From: GCA-2686295 sp964402995
Lineage (GTDB): Archaea; Nanobdellota; Nanobdellia; Woesearchaeales; GCA-2686295
Assembly: GCA_964402995.1 (NCBI GenBank)
Contig: CAYOEA010000012.1
Span: 1-35,342 of the forward strand
Length of the DNA: 35,342 nt
Direction of reading: 5' to 3'
The notes under the pieces were generated by a model that worked only from the letters and a program-made list of their open reading frames with translations, ran no database searches and had not been told where the DNA came from. Shown one piece after another: positions 7,452 to 14,615 of this stretch. The stretch's first letter is position 1. Every line of letters starts with the position of its first letter. The translations under genes were made by a program, and so were the position numbers.

Positions 7452-9200
7452 ATGGATTTCAAAATACCTCGTTTTGTTAAATGGGCTGGAGGAAAACTTC
7501 AACTTCTTGACCAAATTCAACCATTTCTACCTAAAAAGATCGATAGATATTTCGAACCCTTTGTTGGTGGTGGGGCAATGGCTTTATTTATTCTAACAAA
7601 TTATGAACCAAAAGAAATCTTTCTTAGCGATATTAATGAAGAATTAATCAATACCTATTTAATTGTTCGAGATGATGTTGAAGGATTAATAGTTGAACTA
7701 GCAAAACATAGCAAGAAACATTTAATTGAAGATAAAGAAAAAAGACTTCAATATTACAAATCTGTAAGAGAACTTAAACCTGAAGATTTATCTAATTTAC
7801 AAAGAGCATCAAGGTTTATTTATTTAAACCGAACTTGTTTTAATGGTTTGTATAGAGTTAATTCAAAGAATCAATTTAATGTTCCTATTGGTGATTATAA
7901 ACAACCTAACATAATTCGTGAAGATGTATTGAGAGTTGTATCTGCATTATTGAAAAAGACACACATTAAGGTTATGCCTTTTGAAAATATAATTGGAGAA
8001 GCAAGAAAGGGTGATTTTATTTATTTAGATCCTCCTTATTTTCCTTTAAATAAGAATAGTTTTACTACTTATACAAAGGATAATTTTCTCGAAGAAGGTC
8101 AAACTAAACTTAAAGTCGTATTTGATAAATTGAATGAAAAAGGCTGTCTTATCATGGAAAGTAATAGCGGCACAAAGTTTATTAATGAATTATATCATGA
8201 TCGTTATCAGGAGTCTGTTAGAGCTAAAAGAATGATTAATTCCAAAGCATCAGGAAGAAATTACGTTAATGAAGTCATAATAACTAATTATAAAATGGAT
8301 AATTCGCATAAATCGGAAAAAGAGAAATTATTTGATTCTTTTATGAAAAATTTAAAACCATCAATAAAAGTATGGGATTATTTTGTAAATTGGGATAAAG
8401 TTAACGTTAATTTTGATAAAGTAAAAATAGAATTAAATCTTTTAAACTCATTACTTGATTCAAATAATTTAGAAAAAGACTTTATTAATCTAATCATGAA
8501 ATATCCTTCTGTTGTTAAAATATTGCCAATATTACTTGCAGTCAGGGATAGTGAATTAAAGATCATAAATAATTATGAAAATCAAGACTTAAGTTTTGAA
8601 ACTTTTGATTTTAGAGATCAAGAAACAATTGATGATAAACTTGCCAAGAAATATTTTAGATATTTAGAAAACACAAAATTAATTAGCTTATTCTCTAATA
8701 AAAAGATAAGGAATTTTGCAGATTATGTTTTAGGTGTTGAAGTAGGTCTTGATTCTAATGGTCGTAAAAATCGTGGCGGAACATTAATGGAAGACATAGT
8801 TGAAGTCTTTATTAAGAAATTTTCTTCCGAACATGAAGAAATTGAATATCTTTCACAAGCAACACCTAATAGAATACAAATAGAATGGGGTTATGAAGTA
8901 AAATTTGATAAATCTGCTAGAAGTTTTGATTTCGCAATTTATAATAAAACATCAAAGAAAATATTCTTAATTGAAACTAATTTTTATAATGGTGGTGGTT
9001 CAAAACTTAAATCGGTATGTGGAGAATTTGCAAATTTATTTAATGAACTTCAGAAACAAAATATTGAACTTATATGGATAACTGATGGTGAAGGTTGGAG
9101 AACTACAAAAAGACCTTTAGAAGAAACTTTCAAGAATAATAATCATGTTTTAAATTTAGAAATGTTAGAAAATGATATTTTAGCTAATATTGTTTTATGA
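7452..9200 (+). CDS. Dam-type methylase fused to DpnII-type restriction endonuclease
   Basis: 582 aa made of two full-length enzymes. Residues 1 to about 283 are a D12-class (Dam/M1.DpnII) adenine-N6 DNA methyltransferase: KWAGGK (10-15), FEPFVGGG (34-41) for SAM binding, and catalytic DPPY (193-196). Residues about 290-582 match the R.DpnII/MboI family: WDYFVNWDKV near its start, the family block DYVLGVEVGLDSNGRKNR from residue 424, and a PD-(D/E)XK-like core with FDFAIY (D493), IETNFYNGGGSKLK (E508, N510) and WITDGEGW. Known relatives methylate and cut GATC, and that specificity is inferred here. In the classical system the two activities are separate proteins (about 284 and 288 aa); here they are joined head to tail without obvious loss. 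A TATA box 30 nt upstream fixes the start. Confidence 0.9.
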   Translation: MDFKIPRFVKWAGGKLQLLDQIQPFLPKKIDRYFEPFVGGGAMALFILTNYEPKEIFLSDINEELINTYLIVRDDVEGLIVELAKHSKKHLIEDKEKRLQYYKSVRELKPEDLSNLQRASRFIYLNRTCFNGLYRVNSKNQFNVPIGDYKQPNIIREDVLRVVSALLKKTHIKVMPFENIIGEARKGDFIYLDPPYFPLNKNSFTTYTKDNFLEEGQTKLKVVFDKLNEKGCLIMESNSGTKFINELYHDRYQESVRAKRMINSKASGRNYVNEVIITNYKMDNSHKSEKEKLFDSFMKNLKPSIKVWDYFVNWDKVNVNFDKVKIELNLLNSLLDSNNLEKDFINLIMKYPSVVKILPILLAVRDSELKIINNYENQDLSFETFDFRDQETIDDKLAKKYFRYLENTKLISLFSNKKIRNFADYVLGVEVGLDSNGRKNRGGTLMEDIVEVFIKKFSSEHEEIEYLSQATPNRIQIEWGYEVKFDKSARSFDFAIYNKTSKKIFLIETNFYNGGGSKLKSVCGEFANLFNELQKQNIELIWITDGEGWRTTKRPLEETFKNNNHVLNLEMLENDILANIVL

Positions 9201-9202
9201 TT

Positions 9203-9345
9203 TTATTTTTCAAGTTCTTTTGTTGCCATGTATTCAGTTATTAACTTTCCTTCTGAATTCTGAAATTTAAAACCGCTTTTTCTCTTATTTGTTCTCTAGT
9301 CATTCTTTTCTGACTAAAATAAAATTCGATTGTTGTCGGATCCAT
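9203..9345 (-). pseudogene. Frameshifted mini-gene (47 aa if repaired)
   Basis: On the minus strand an ATG at 9345 opens a frame that stops after 34 aa (stop 9241-9243). Adding one A to an A5 run near 9288 joins it to a second frame ending at 9203-9205, giving a coherent 47-residue protein: a helical N-terminus with RMTREQIREK, then SGFKFQNSEGKLITEYM. That reads as a short HTH-like or subunit protein. It lies antisense between the two methylase genes. It could be a true pseudogene, a sequencing or assembly error in a homopolymer, or a coincidence; I favour a one-base deletion in a once-functional gene. Confidence 0.35.
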
Positions 9346-9437
9346 GACTTATTTAAAATAACATATTCATATAATTTCCGAAAGAATAGTTTATATTCTT
9401 GATTTATCGAAATTAGCACTGGTCATATTCTAAAAAA

Positions 9438-9446
9438 TTTTATAAA
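9438..9446 (+). promoter_or_regulatory. TATA box of the DpnA-like methylase
   Basis: TTTATAAAG, 31 nt before the ATG at 9469. It favours that start over the internal ATG six codons later. Confidence 0.6.
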
Positions 9447-9468
9447 GAGTTTAAAACTATTAGGATTA

Positions 9469-10227
9469 ATGGTTTTCGAAGATAAAATGATAAAACTTCT
9501 CAAAGGAGATTGTCTTAAAATTATTCCAACAATAGACGAAGAATCAATCACAACTATTTTTGCAGATCCACCATATAATCTTTCTAACGGAGGAATTTCT
9601 TGTAAAGCGGGAAAGATGGTTTCAGTTAATAAAGCTGAATGGGACGTGTCTAAAGGTTTTGAAAATGATTTTGAATTTACTCATGATTGGTTAAAAGAAT
9701 GTAAACGAGTTCTAAAACCTAATGGGACAATCTGGGTATCTGGAACACCTCATAATATTTATCAAGTCGGTTATGCACTTCAGAAATTAGGATTTCATAT
9801 TATGAATGAAATTTCATGGTTTAAACCTAATGGTCCTCCAAATCTATCTTGCAGATACTTTACACATTCTCATGAAACAATTTTATGGGCAAAAAAAGAT
9901 AAAAAAGCCAAACATAAATTTAATTATAAAGAAATGAAAGAATGGGATGATAAAATAAGCCCTTCAGGAAAACAAATGAGAAGTGTTTGGCACATACCAT
10001 TAACACCTAAACGAGAAAAAGAGCAGGGTAGTCATCCAACTCAAAAACCTATTGAAGTCTTAAAAAGAATTATTTTAGCAAGTTCGGACAAAGGGGATGT
10101 AATATTAGATCCTTTTAATGGATCTGGCACAACAGGGGTTGTTGCAGTTATGCATGGAAGAAAATATGTGGGAATTGATAAAGAAAAGAAATATCTGAAT
10201 TTAACAATTAAAAGAATTCAAGAATAA
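9469..10227 (+). CDS. DpnA-like (M2.DpnII-type) adenine-N6 DNA methyltransferase
   Basis: 252-aa beta-class DNA methyltransferase (N6_N4 family). The catalytic DPPY (33-36) comes first and the SAM-binding block DPFNGSGTTG comes near the C-terminus (about 215), the motif order of the DpnA/M.HinfI group. The stretch after DPPY (NLSNGGISC...VSVNK..WD) and the SHPTQKP block near 185-195 agree with the second methylase of DpnII systems, which modifies GATC including single-stranded DNA. Together with the upstream fusion it gives all three activities of a DpnII system. It has its own TATA box and converges with the minus-strand pair downstream (4-nt gap). Confidence 0.88.
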   Translation: MVFEDKMIKLLKGDCLKIIPTIDEESITTIFADPPYNLSNGGISCKAGKMVSVNKAEWDVSKGFENDFEFTHDWLKECKRVLKPNGTIWVSGTPHNIYQVGYALQKLGFHIMNEISWFKPNGPPNLSCRYFTHSHETILWAKKDKKAKHKFNYKEMKEWDDKISPSGKQMRSVWHIPLTPKREKEQGSHPTQKPIEVLKRIILASSDKGDVILDPFNGSGTTGVVAVMHGRKYVGIDKEKKYLNLTIKRIQE

Positions 10228-10231
10228 ATAA

Positions 10232-10516
10232 CTAGATAAACTTATATTCATTATTATCTATGACTCTCAGTTCAATGGTTGTATCAAGTTTCATGCCTAG
10301 TTTACTCATCAATGGTTTGCCTAAAGCAATTGTATACGATCTTGGCTTAGCACCATGATTTCTTAGTCTAAATTTACAACTATGTTTAACATTGTCAACG
10401 ATGACTATAATATCACAATCTTCATTCGGGAAGTGTTTCTTATAGTCTTTTTTTATTCTTATATGTCCACTATTTAAGTCGCTTTGTTTAATCTCAGTAA
10501 ATATTGTTTCATTCAT
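10232..10516 (-). CDS. Small beta-rich protein next to the GIY-YIG nuclease
   Basis: 94 aa, soluble. The sequence alternates short strands (SGHIRIKK, DIIVIVDN, KHSCKFRLRN, RSYTIALGKPL, TIELRVID), as in small pseudobarrel DNA-binding domains of the EcoRII-N/B3 type. That resemblance is only by pattern and remains uncertain. It is encoded 10 nt downstream of the GIY-YIG gene on the same strand, so the two probably share a transcript. A role as specificity or DNA-binding partner of that nuclease is inference. Confidence 0.6.
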   Translation of the reverse strand: MNETIFTEIKQSDLNSGHIRIKKDYKKHFPNEDCDIIVIVDNVKHSCKFRLRNHGAKPRSYTIALGKPLMSKLGMKLDTTIELRVIDNNEYKFI

Positions 10517-10526
10517 TAAATTTACC

Positions 10527-10970
10527 TCACTTAGTTAAATTTGCAAAGGGTCTTTTTCCATGTTTTGCTTTAAATTTTTCAATCATTTCAGATTCTACAG
10601 TATATGGATCGTTCTCAGTTACTTGCCAAGAAATAATTAACTCATCAGAATCTTTTAACTGCCAAATATATCTTCCACCCCAATGACCTACAGGTTTTCC
10701 ACAACCAAACTGGATGTATTGTTTTAATCTTTTTCTAAGAGTTGCTTGAGAACCATTACCGCCTGCCTGACCAATATAGATTATTTCTTCATTTAAAACC
10801 CAATTATCTTCAAGTTTTTCAATAGGCACTGAAGAATCTTTACCTTTAAAATGACCTCCAATGCTTTCTTTTAAGAAAACAGGGCCTTTAGTATATGAAA
10901 CAGTATAAACTCCTTGTTCGTCAGGGATAGAATAAAATCCTTCTTCTTTTAATTCTCTAACTGTTTTCAT
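10527..10970 (-). CDS. GIY-YIG nuclease domain protein
   Basis: 147 aa from the ATG at 10970. An ATG 15 nt further upstream (10985) exists, but a TATA box at 10991-11001 lies 31 nt from the inner ATG and only 16 nt from the outer one, so the inner start is preferred. Key features: GVYTV (GIY strand), then IIYIGQAG (YIG strand), a following Arg helix (LRKRLKQY), a conserved-looking GHWGGRYIWQL block, and a Glu helix (VESEMIEKF) placed as the metal-binding catalytic Glu of the fold. It is a stand-alone single-domain nuclease, of the size of minimal GIY-YIG proteins. Its place beside two methylases suggests defence or DNA processing, but the sequence does not prove that it is a restriction enzyme. 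Confidence 0.8.
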   Translation of the reverse strand: MKTVRELKEEGFYSIPDEQGVYTVSYTKGPVFLKESIGGHFKGKDSSVPIEKLEDNWVLNEEIIYIGQAGGNGSQATLRKRLKQYIQFGCGKPVGHWGGRYIWQLKDSDELIISWQVTENDPYTVESEMIEKFKAKHGKRPFANLTK

Positions 10971-10990
10971 AAGAATAATTGGCATAAATA

Positions 10991-11001
10991 GTTATAAAAA
11001 G
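10991..11001 (-). promoter_or_regulatory. TATA box of the GIY-YIG operon
   Basis: CTTTTTATAAC read on the minus strand. Its position decides the start of the GIY-YIG gene (ATG at 10970, 31 nt downstream). Confidence 0.6.
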
Positions 11002-11094
11002 TTTTCGACCCCTCACAGTCCCTCGCTGATTCATCATAAAATATTTGAAAAACCACAACATTTAAATATATCAATTGCTATCAAATGCTACAAG

Positions 11095-11694
11095 ATGGCG
11101 GAAACTACACAAGTAAACATAAGATTATCTACAGCATTAATACATGATTTAGAGTTTGTAGCTCAAAATCTAAAAGTATCAAAGATAGAATGGTTAAAAG
11201 TAAAAATAGCAGGAATAATATCTCAAGAAAGAGAACAAATACTTGAAGAAATTGATCATAAATATGAACATGGAAGAATGGAAGACTCAGAATATAAAGA
11301 ACTGATAGGTCTTGCACCATCAGATACATTAAAAGAAAGTAGAAAACACGCAATTATACTAAAAGAAAAAAGAGTACAAAATTCAAAAGAATATTTTCAG
11401 AACATAGCTAAAACAATAACAAGGTATCAATTAAAAGGCGATGGAAAAGAGTTCTTAAAACAATATTTAGAGAATGAATTAAAACAATTAGACAATGATG
11501 AAGCAGTATTAGAATTATTAAAAGACTTAGTCAAATATCAAGGTACACCTGTTCCAATGGTAGAATTTGTAACTGAAGCAGAAAAAAAAGGAATATCTGG
11601 AAACACACTAGAAAACATATTTGAAAACTTAAAAACGAAAGGATATATTAAAGAAAAAGATGGGGATATAATATTAACAACTAAATTAAAATAA
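11095..11694 (+). CDS. Ribbon-helix-helix / winged-helix protein
   Basis: 199 aa. Residues about 5-42 (TQVNIRLSTALIHDLEFVA...SKIEWLKVKI) fit a ribbon-helix-helix DNA-binding domain: a polar beta strand and two helices. The middle is a charged coiled-coil region. Residues about 148-198 (PVPMVEFVTEAEKKGI... LKTKGYIKEKDGDIILT) look like a winged helix of the type found at the C-terminus of MCM proteins. ACATTTAAATATA at 11058-11070 lies 25-37 nt before the ATG. The stop and the next gene's start share one base (TAATG), so it is coupled to the peptidase-like gene, as in antitoxin- or regulator-effector pairs. Confidence 0.75.
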   Translation: MAETTQVNIRLSTALIHDLEFVAQNLKVSKIEWLKVKIAGIISQEREQILEEIDHKYEHGRMEDSEYKELIGLAPSDTLKESRKHAIILKEKRVQNSKEYFQNIAKTITRYQLKGDGKEFLKQYLENELKQLDNDEAVLELLKDLVKYQGTPVPMVEFVTEAEKKGISGNTLENIFENLKTKGYIKEKDGDIILTTKLK

Positions 11695-12338
11695 TGAAAC
11701 AATTAAACATTTCTGAAAATACGTGTGAAAACTGTTATCAAACTTCAACAAACACAACACACAAACATAAACAAAAAGAAATTATTGGTCCTTGTGGACC
11801 TTGCGCATTCATTAATTTAATACAAATGATAGGGAGTTTTGAACTTGAAAAACAATTAGCTGAAATGGGAAGAATAAAACCATTTCATGCATGTAATCAC
11901 CTAGCATTTCTGATCTGGGGTAAGAAATTTAAAAAAGAACTAAAAGTTTTTGTTTCTTCAAGAAAATTACAAACTACAGACTTAAATTATTTTGTTAAAT
12001 ATGAATCAATTACTAAAACAAAAATACAAAAATATAAACAACTTGCAAGAAAATGGCATGATAAATTTGATAAAAAATTTTCAAATCAAATAAATGACTT
12101 AGAAAATCCTTTACAAACAATAAATGAACTTCTTAAACAAAAATATAGAATTGCAATTTTAAATAAACATCATTGGACTGTAATACTTAAAAAAGAAAAA
12201 AATAATTATTTATTATGTGATTCTGGATGTGGAACTATTTTTCCACTAACTAAAAAAGTGTTTGAATATAATTTAAAAGAATCTACAACGATAATTGCAT
12301 ATAAAGAAAGGTTTATTTCTAAAGGTGTGTTTTTGTAA
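11694..12338 (+). CDS. C39/papain-like cysteine peptidase-like protein
   Basis: 214 aa. GPCGPCAFINLIQ (C34, C37) resembles the catalytic Cys helix of C39-like peptidases; NKHHWTVIL (H160) and LLCDSGCG (D176) supply the His strand and Asp expected in that fold, in the right order. Two extra cysteines (C11, C14) precede the core and could bind metal. There is no signal peptide, membrane segment or ABC-transporter domain, unlike bacteriocin-processing C39 enzymes, so it should act in the cytosol. Translation is coupled to the RHH protein upstream, which could be its regulator, substrate or antitoxin (inference). It converges with the Mrr-type gene. Confidence 0.65.
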   Translation: MKQLNISENTCENCYQTSTNTTHKHKQKEIIGPCGPCAFINLIQMIGSFELEKQLAEMGRIKPFHACNHLAFLIWGKKFKKELKVFVSSRKLQTTDLNYFVKYESITKTKIQKYKQLARKWHDKFDKKFSNQINDLENPLQTINELLKQKYRIAILNKHHWTVILKKEKNNYLLCDSGCGTIFPLTKKVFEYNLKESTTIIAYKERFISKGVFL

Positions 12339-12465
12339 CAGCTATTTGGCTAAAAAAGGTATGTATTCGTAATAAGAAAGTGAAAGGATTGTATAAATAT
12401 GGTTGTTGAACGAGATAGAATAATAATTAGTGTTGACTGCGACATTTAATAATGTAAATATTCTT

Positions 12466-13998
12466 TCAAGTTTTCTTTTTACAAGTTTTGAAATGCATCC
12501 ATAAATTTGCCAATTTATTAAATGATTCCGAACAATAAGGACAATCATAGTCTTTATCATCCAATTGAATTCCGACTTCCGCACGACAGACATTGCAATC
12601 AACAAGGCCTTTATCTCCTTTTACAGGCATTTCAGAAACCGGAATAGTAACAATTTCATTACAATTAGGGCAAGGCATTTCAATTCCCTTCTTCAAACTG
12701 CCTGTCGAAGACATTTTATTCTCAATAGGTTTTATTTTATCCTCGTTCATATATTTATTAATTAATTCTAAAAGTTTTGATCGTCCTATTAATCTTATAT
12801 CGTTGCTATTAGCTAATTCTATTGCACTTTTAGTAAATTCTGAATTGGTTACAACCATTCCTGCATCTGCTTTGTAGTGTTTAATTGATGCGACTACTTC
12901 TTGAACTGCTTTATTTGTAACATTTCCTGCATAACACTTTGCTTGAACAACTGTTTTTTTATTATTTCGTTCAAGAATGACATCTGCTCCTTGATCGCCT
13001 GAAAGTTTAGTATTAATAGTTTTATAACCCATATTAGAAAATAATTTAGATACAAAACCTTCAAATTCAAAACCATTCATTGAATCAACATCTTTAATAG
13101 AAAAAGTGTTTGTTTTAGAATTCAAAAGTTCTTGTTCAAACCTTTTCAAATCTTCCTCATCTTCATATTTTTTAATTTCAAGTCTTAATATTCCAAGGTC
13201 TGTAAAATTAATAAGTTTTTTATTTCTGGCAACAGATAGTAATAAACCCATGTATTCATTAAACCAATAAACTTCATTATTATTAATAAAAGCTTCGCAT
13301 TCATTAATTATATAATCAAAAAAGTCTTCTTTTGTTAACATTCTAGAGCAAATATTGTAGCATTGTGATGTGAAAATTTGTTCTGATTTCTCAACTAACT
13401 GATGGACTAGTATATGAAGCGTGCAATCGCCATATTTTTTAATCATCAATTTTGCTAATTTCTTAAATGGGTTAAAACATTCTTTCTGTTGTTTAAGATG
13501 CCTAATATGATCTTGTCTATTTGTTAAAAAATAAATCTTTTTATTATCGCCATCACCATATTCTATATATTTAAAGTATAAATCTAGTTCACTCAATAAA
13601 ATTTGTTTTGTTTTTTCAGTATTAAAACATTTTAAACTCAAACAAAAAGGAGAGTATTGTCTGGCAAATTGTTCAATTACTTCATCATTCCCATATGTTT
13701 CTTTAAGTTTATCTTGTTCTTTTTTTCCAACTTCTTTTCTTTTTTGAAAGTTTGCTTCTTGCTCCTCTCTTTGTTTATATAATCTTCTCATTTCTTCCGT
13801 TCTTTTCTCTTCTGCTTTTTTTATTCTTTCTGCTACTTTTTTCATTCTTTTTGCTTCTTCTGCTTCTACTTCTGTTTTCTTTAAGTCTTCAATTTCTTTT
13901 TTATCGTGACAACTATAACAAAATGTATCGCCATTAACTTTTTTACTAGAATTAAATAAGCCTATTTTTTTACCGCAATAAGCACATTTAGCCACCAT
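12466..13998 (-). CDS. Mrr-type restriction endonuclease with terminal zinc fingers
   Basis: 510 aa from the ATG at 13998; a TTG at 14004 is possible but lies too close to the TATA box. The N-terminal Cys4 zinc ribbon (C5/C8, C27/C30) is followed by a Lys/Glu coiled coil (about 32-100) and a long unknown middle. The Mrr_cat domain lies near 290-400: GFEFEGFVSKLF, then GDQGADVILERNNKKTVVQAK with the D and Q-X-K of the Mrr-type PD-(D/E)XK site, and VVTNSEFTKSAIELA. The C-terminal 70 residues carry a CPNC/CNVC zinc ribbon and a C2H2-like finger (CPYC, HFKTC). Mrr-family enzymes often cut modified DNA. It converges with the RHH-peptidase pair. Confidence 0.85.
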   Translation of the reverse strand: MVAKCAYCGKKIGLFNSSKKVNGDTFCYSCHDKKEIEDLKKTEVEAEEAKRMKKVAERIKKAEEKRTEEMRRLYKQREEQEANFQKRKEVGKKEQDKLKETYGNDEVIEQFARQYSPFCLSLKCFNTEKTKQILLSELDLYFKYIEYGDGDNKKIYFLTNRQDHIRHLKQQKECFNPFKKLAKLMIKKYGDCTLHILVHQLVEKSEQIFTSQCYNICSRMLTKEDFFDYIINECEAFINNNEVYWFNEYMGLLLSVARNKKLINFTDLGILRLEIKKYEDEEDLKRFEQELLNSKTNTFSIKDVDSMNGFEFEGFVSKLFSNMGYKTINTKLSGDQGADVILERNNKKTVVQAKCYAGNVTNKAVQEVVASIKHYKADAGMVVTNSEFTKSAIELANSNDIRLIGRSKLLELINKYMNEDKIKPIENKMSSTGSLKKGIEMPCPNCNEIVTIPVSEMPVKGDKGLVDCNVCRAEVGIQLDDKDYDCPYCSESFNKLANLWMHFKTCKKKT

Positions 13999-14020
13999 AA
14001 ACAAATTAACATTATCTTAA

Positions 14021-14030
14021 GTTTAAATAT
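14021..14030 (-). promoter_or_regulatory. TATA box of the Mrr-type gene
   Basis: ATATTTAAAC on the minus strand, 32 nt before the ATG at 13998, which favours that start over the TTG six nt upstream. Confidence 0.6.
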
Positions 14031-14098
14031 TTTAAGTAAAAATAATTTATTGATTCCTGATTTAATTATTCTTTTAGGAATATTATTATCATTTAATT

Positions 14099-14107
14099 AT
14101 TTAAACA
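14099..14107 (+). promoter_or_regulatory. TATA box of the small UGA-interrupted frame
   Basis: TATTTAAAC, 30 nt before the ATG at 14129, the spacing seen at the leaderless genes of the window. Confidence 0.5.
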
Positions 14108-14128
14108 CCTAGTCTAATCTTTTAATTT

Positions 14129-14380
14129 ATGGATAAAACTATTTTTATTGATAAAAAAGGTAGACATTGGACTAAAGAAGGATTAAATGCTTTAATAGAT
14201 ACTAATAAGAAGTTTAAAGAAGTTCTTGATAGTATTAATTATTATTGAGTTTCCGATCTTATTAAAAGATTAGAAATCAAGAATCATGCCCTAAACACCT
14301 ATATGAAATGAGAGTACCCAAACGAACACAAATCAAGAATACAACAATATCATAAGAATCCAAATAAACCATCTAATTAA
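14129..14380 (+). pseudogene. 84-codon frame with two in-frame UGA codons
   Basis: The ATG at 14129 opens a frame of 39 codons ending at TGA (14246-14248). The same frame continues through a second TGA (14309-14311) to TAA at 14378-14380. The product is protein-like throughout: a helix-rich first part (HWTKEGLNALIDTNKKFKEV), then VSDLIKRLEIKNHALNTYMK between the two UGAs, then a basic tail (EYPNEHKSRIQQYHK). The middle part looks like a helix-turn-helix. Both UGAs follow Tyr or Lys, where Trp would fit (NYY-W, YMK-W). UGA is a normal stop in neighbouring genes, so a decayed gene with two TGG-to-TGA changes is the simplest reading. A 39-aa true product, or recoding, are the alternatives. Confidence 0.45.
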
Positions 14381-14419
14381 CAGTTTTTTCGGGGAATAAA
14401 AGGTATGACCCCACCGGGA

Positions 14420-14509
14420 CTTTCACCTAGTTTTCCATATCCTAAGAATTGCAAAGCAATTCCAGCGCTCGAAGAAAAGCTTCTCCGTGGCTACGGCGGA
14501 AAACGTAGT
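14420..14509 (-). other. tRNA-Ile intron 3 (T loop), 90 nt
   Basis: It interrupts the T loop between positions 59 and 60. Central helix TTCA/TGAA, bulges AAA and AGT, outer helix CCGGG/CCCGG. Inside are pairs TTTTCC/GGAAAA and a perfect hairpin GAATTGC-TTT-GCAATTC. No C/D-box or obvious H/ACA motif is visible. Confidence 0.8.
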
Positions 14510-14531
14510 TTTGAACCCGGGACCACCGACT

Positions 14532-14568
14532 ATCCTAGTTTCTTACTGCTAAAACGCAATAAGGGTCA
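14532..14568 (-). other. tRNA-Ile intron 2 (canonical 37/38), 37 nt
   Basis: It sits at the canonical anticodon-loop position. Central helix CTTA/TAGG, bulges TAT and ATA, outer helix CCGGT/GTCGG. An internal stem TTATTGC/GCAGTAA closes the intron. Splicing yields loop CTTATAA. Confidence 0.8.
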
Positions 14569-14586
14569 TATAAGACCGGCACTCTA

Positions 14587-14615
14587 TTGTCCATTAAGAC
14601 AATATGCCTAAAATT
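14587..14615 (-). other. tRNA-Ile intron 1 (D loop), 29 nt
   Basis: It interrupts the D loop after the GG pair. The proposed bulge-helix-bulge uses central helix GTCT/GGAC with 3-nt bulges GGA and AAT. The spliced D loop is the canonical AGTCTGGTA. The intron is also part of a competing hairpin (TATTGTC/GACAATA). This is the least certain of the three boundaries. Confidence 0.65.

Noticed and set aside
12342..12465. Short frames in the gap between the convergent peptidase and Mrr genes
   Set aside because: The best candidate is 16 codons after a TATA-like site; too short to support.
12565..12877. Plus-strand open frames opposite the Mrr-type gene
   Set aside because: They are shadows of the zinc-finger and Mrr coding region, without promoter or homology.
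14405..14611. A 68-aa open frame on the plus strand
   Set aside because: It lies wholly antisense to the intron-containing tRNA-Ile gene. Its GC-richer composition and its stop-free length come from the tRNA exons.
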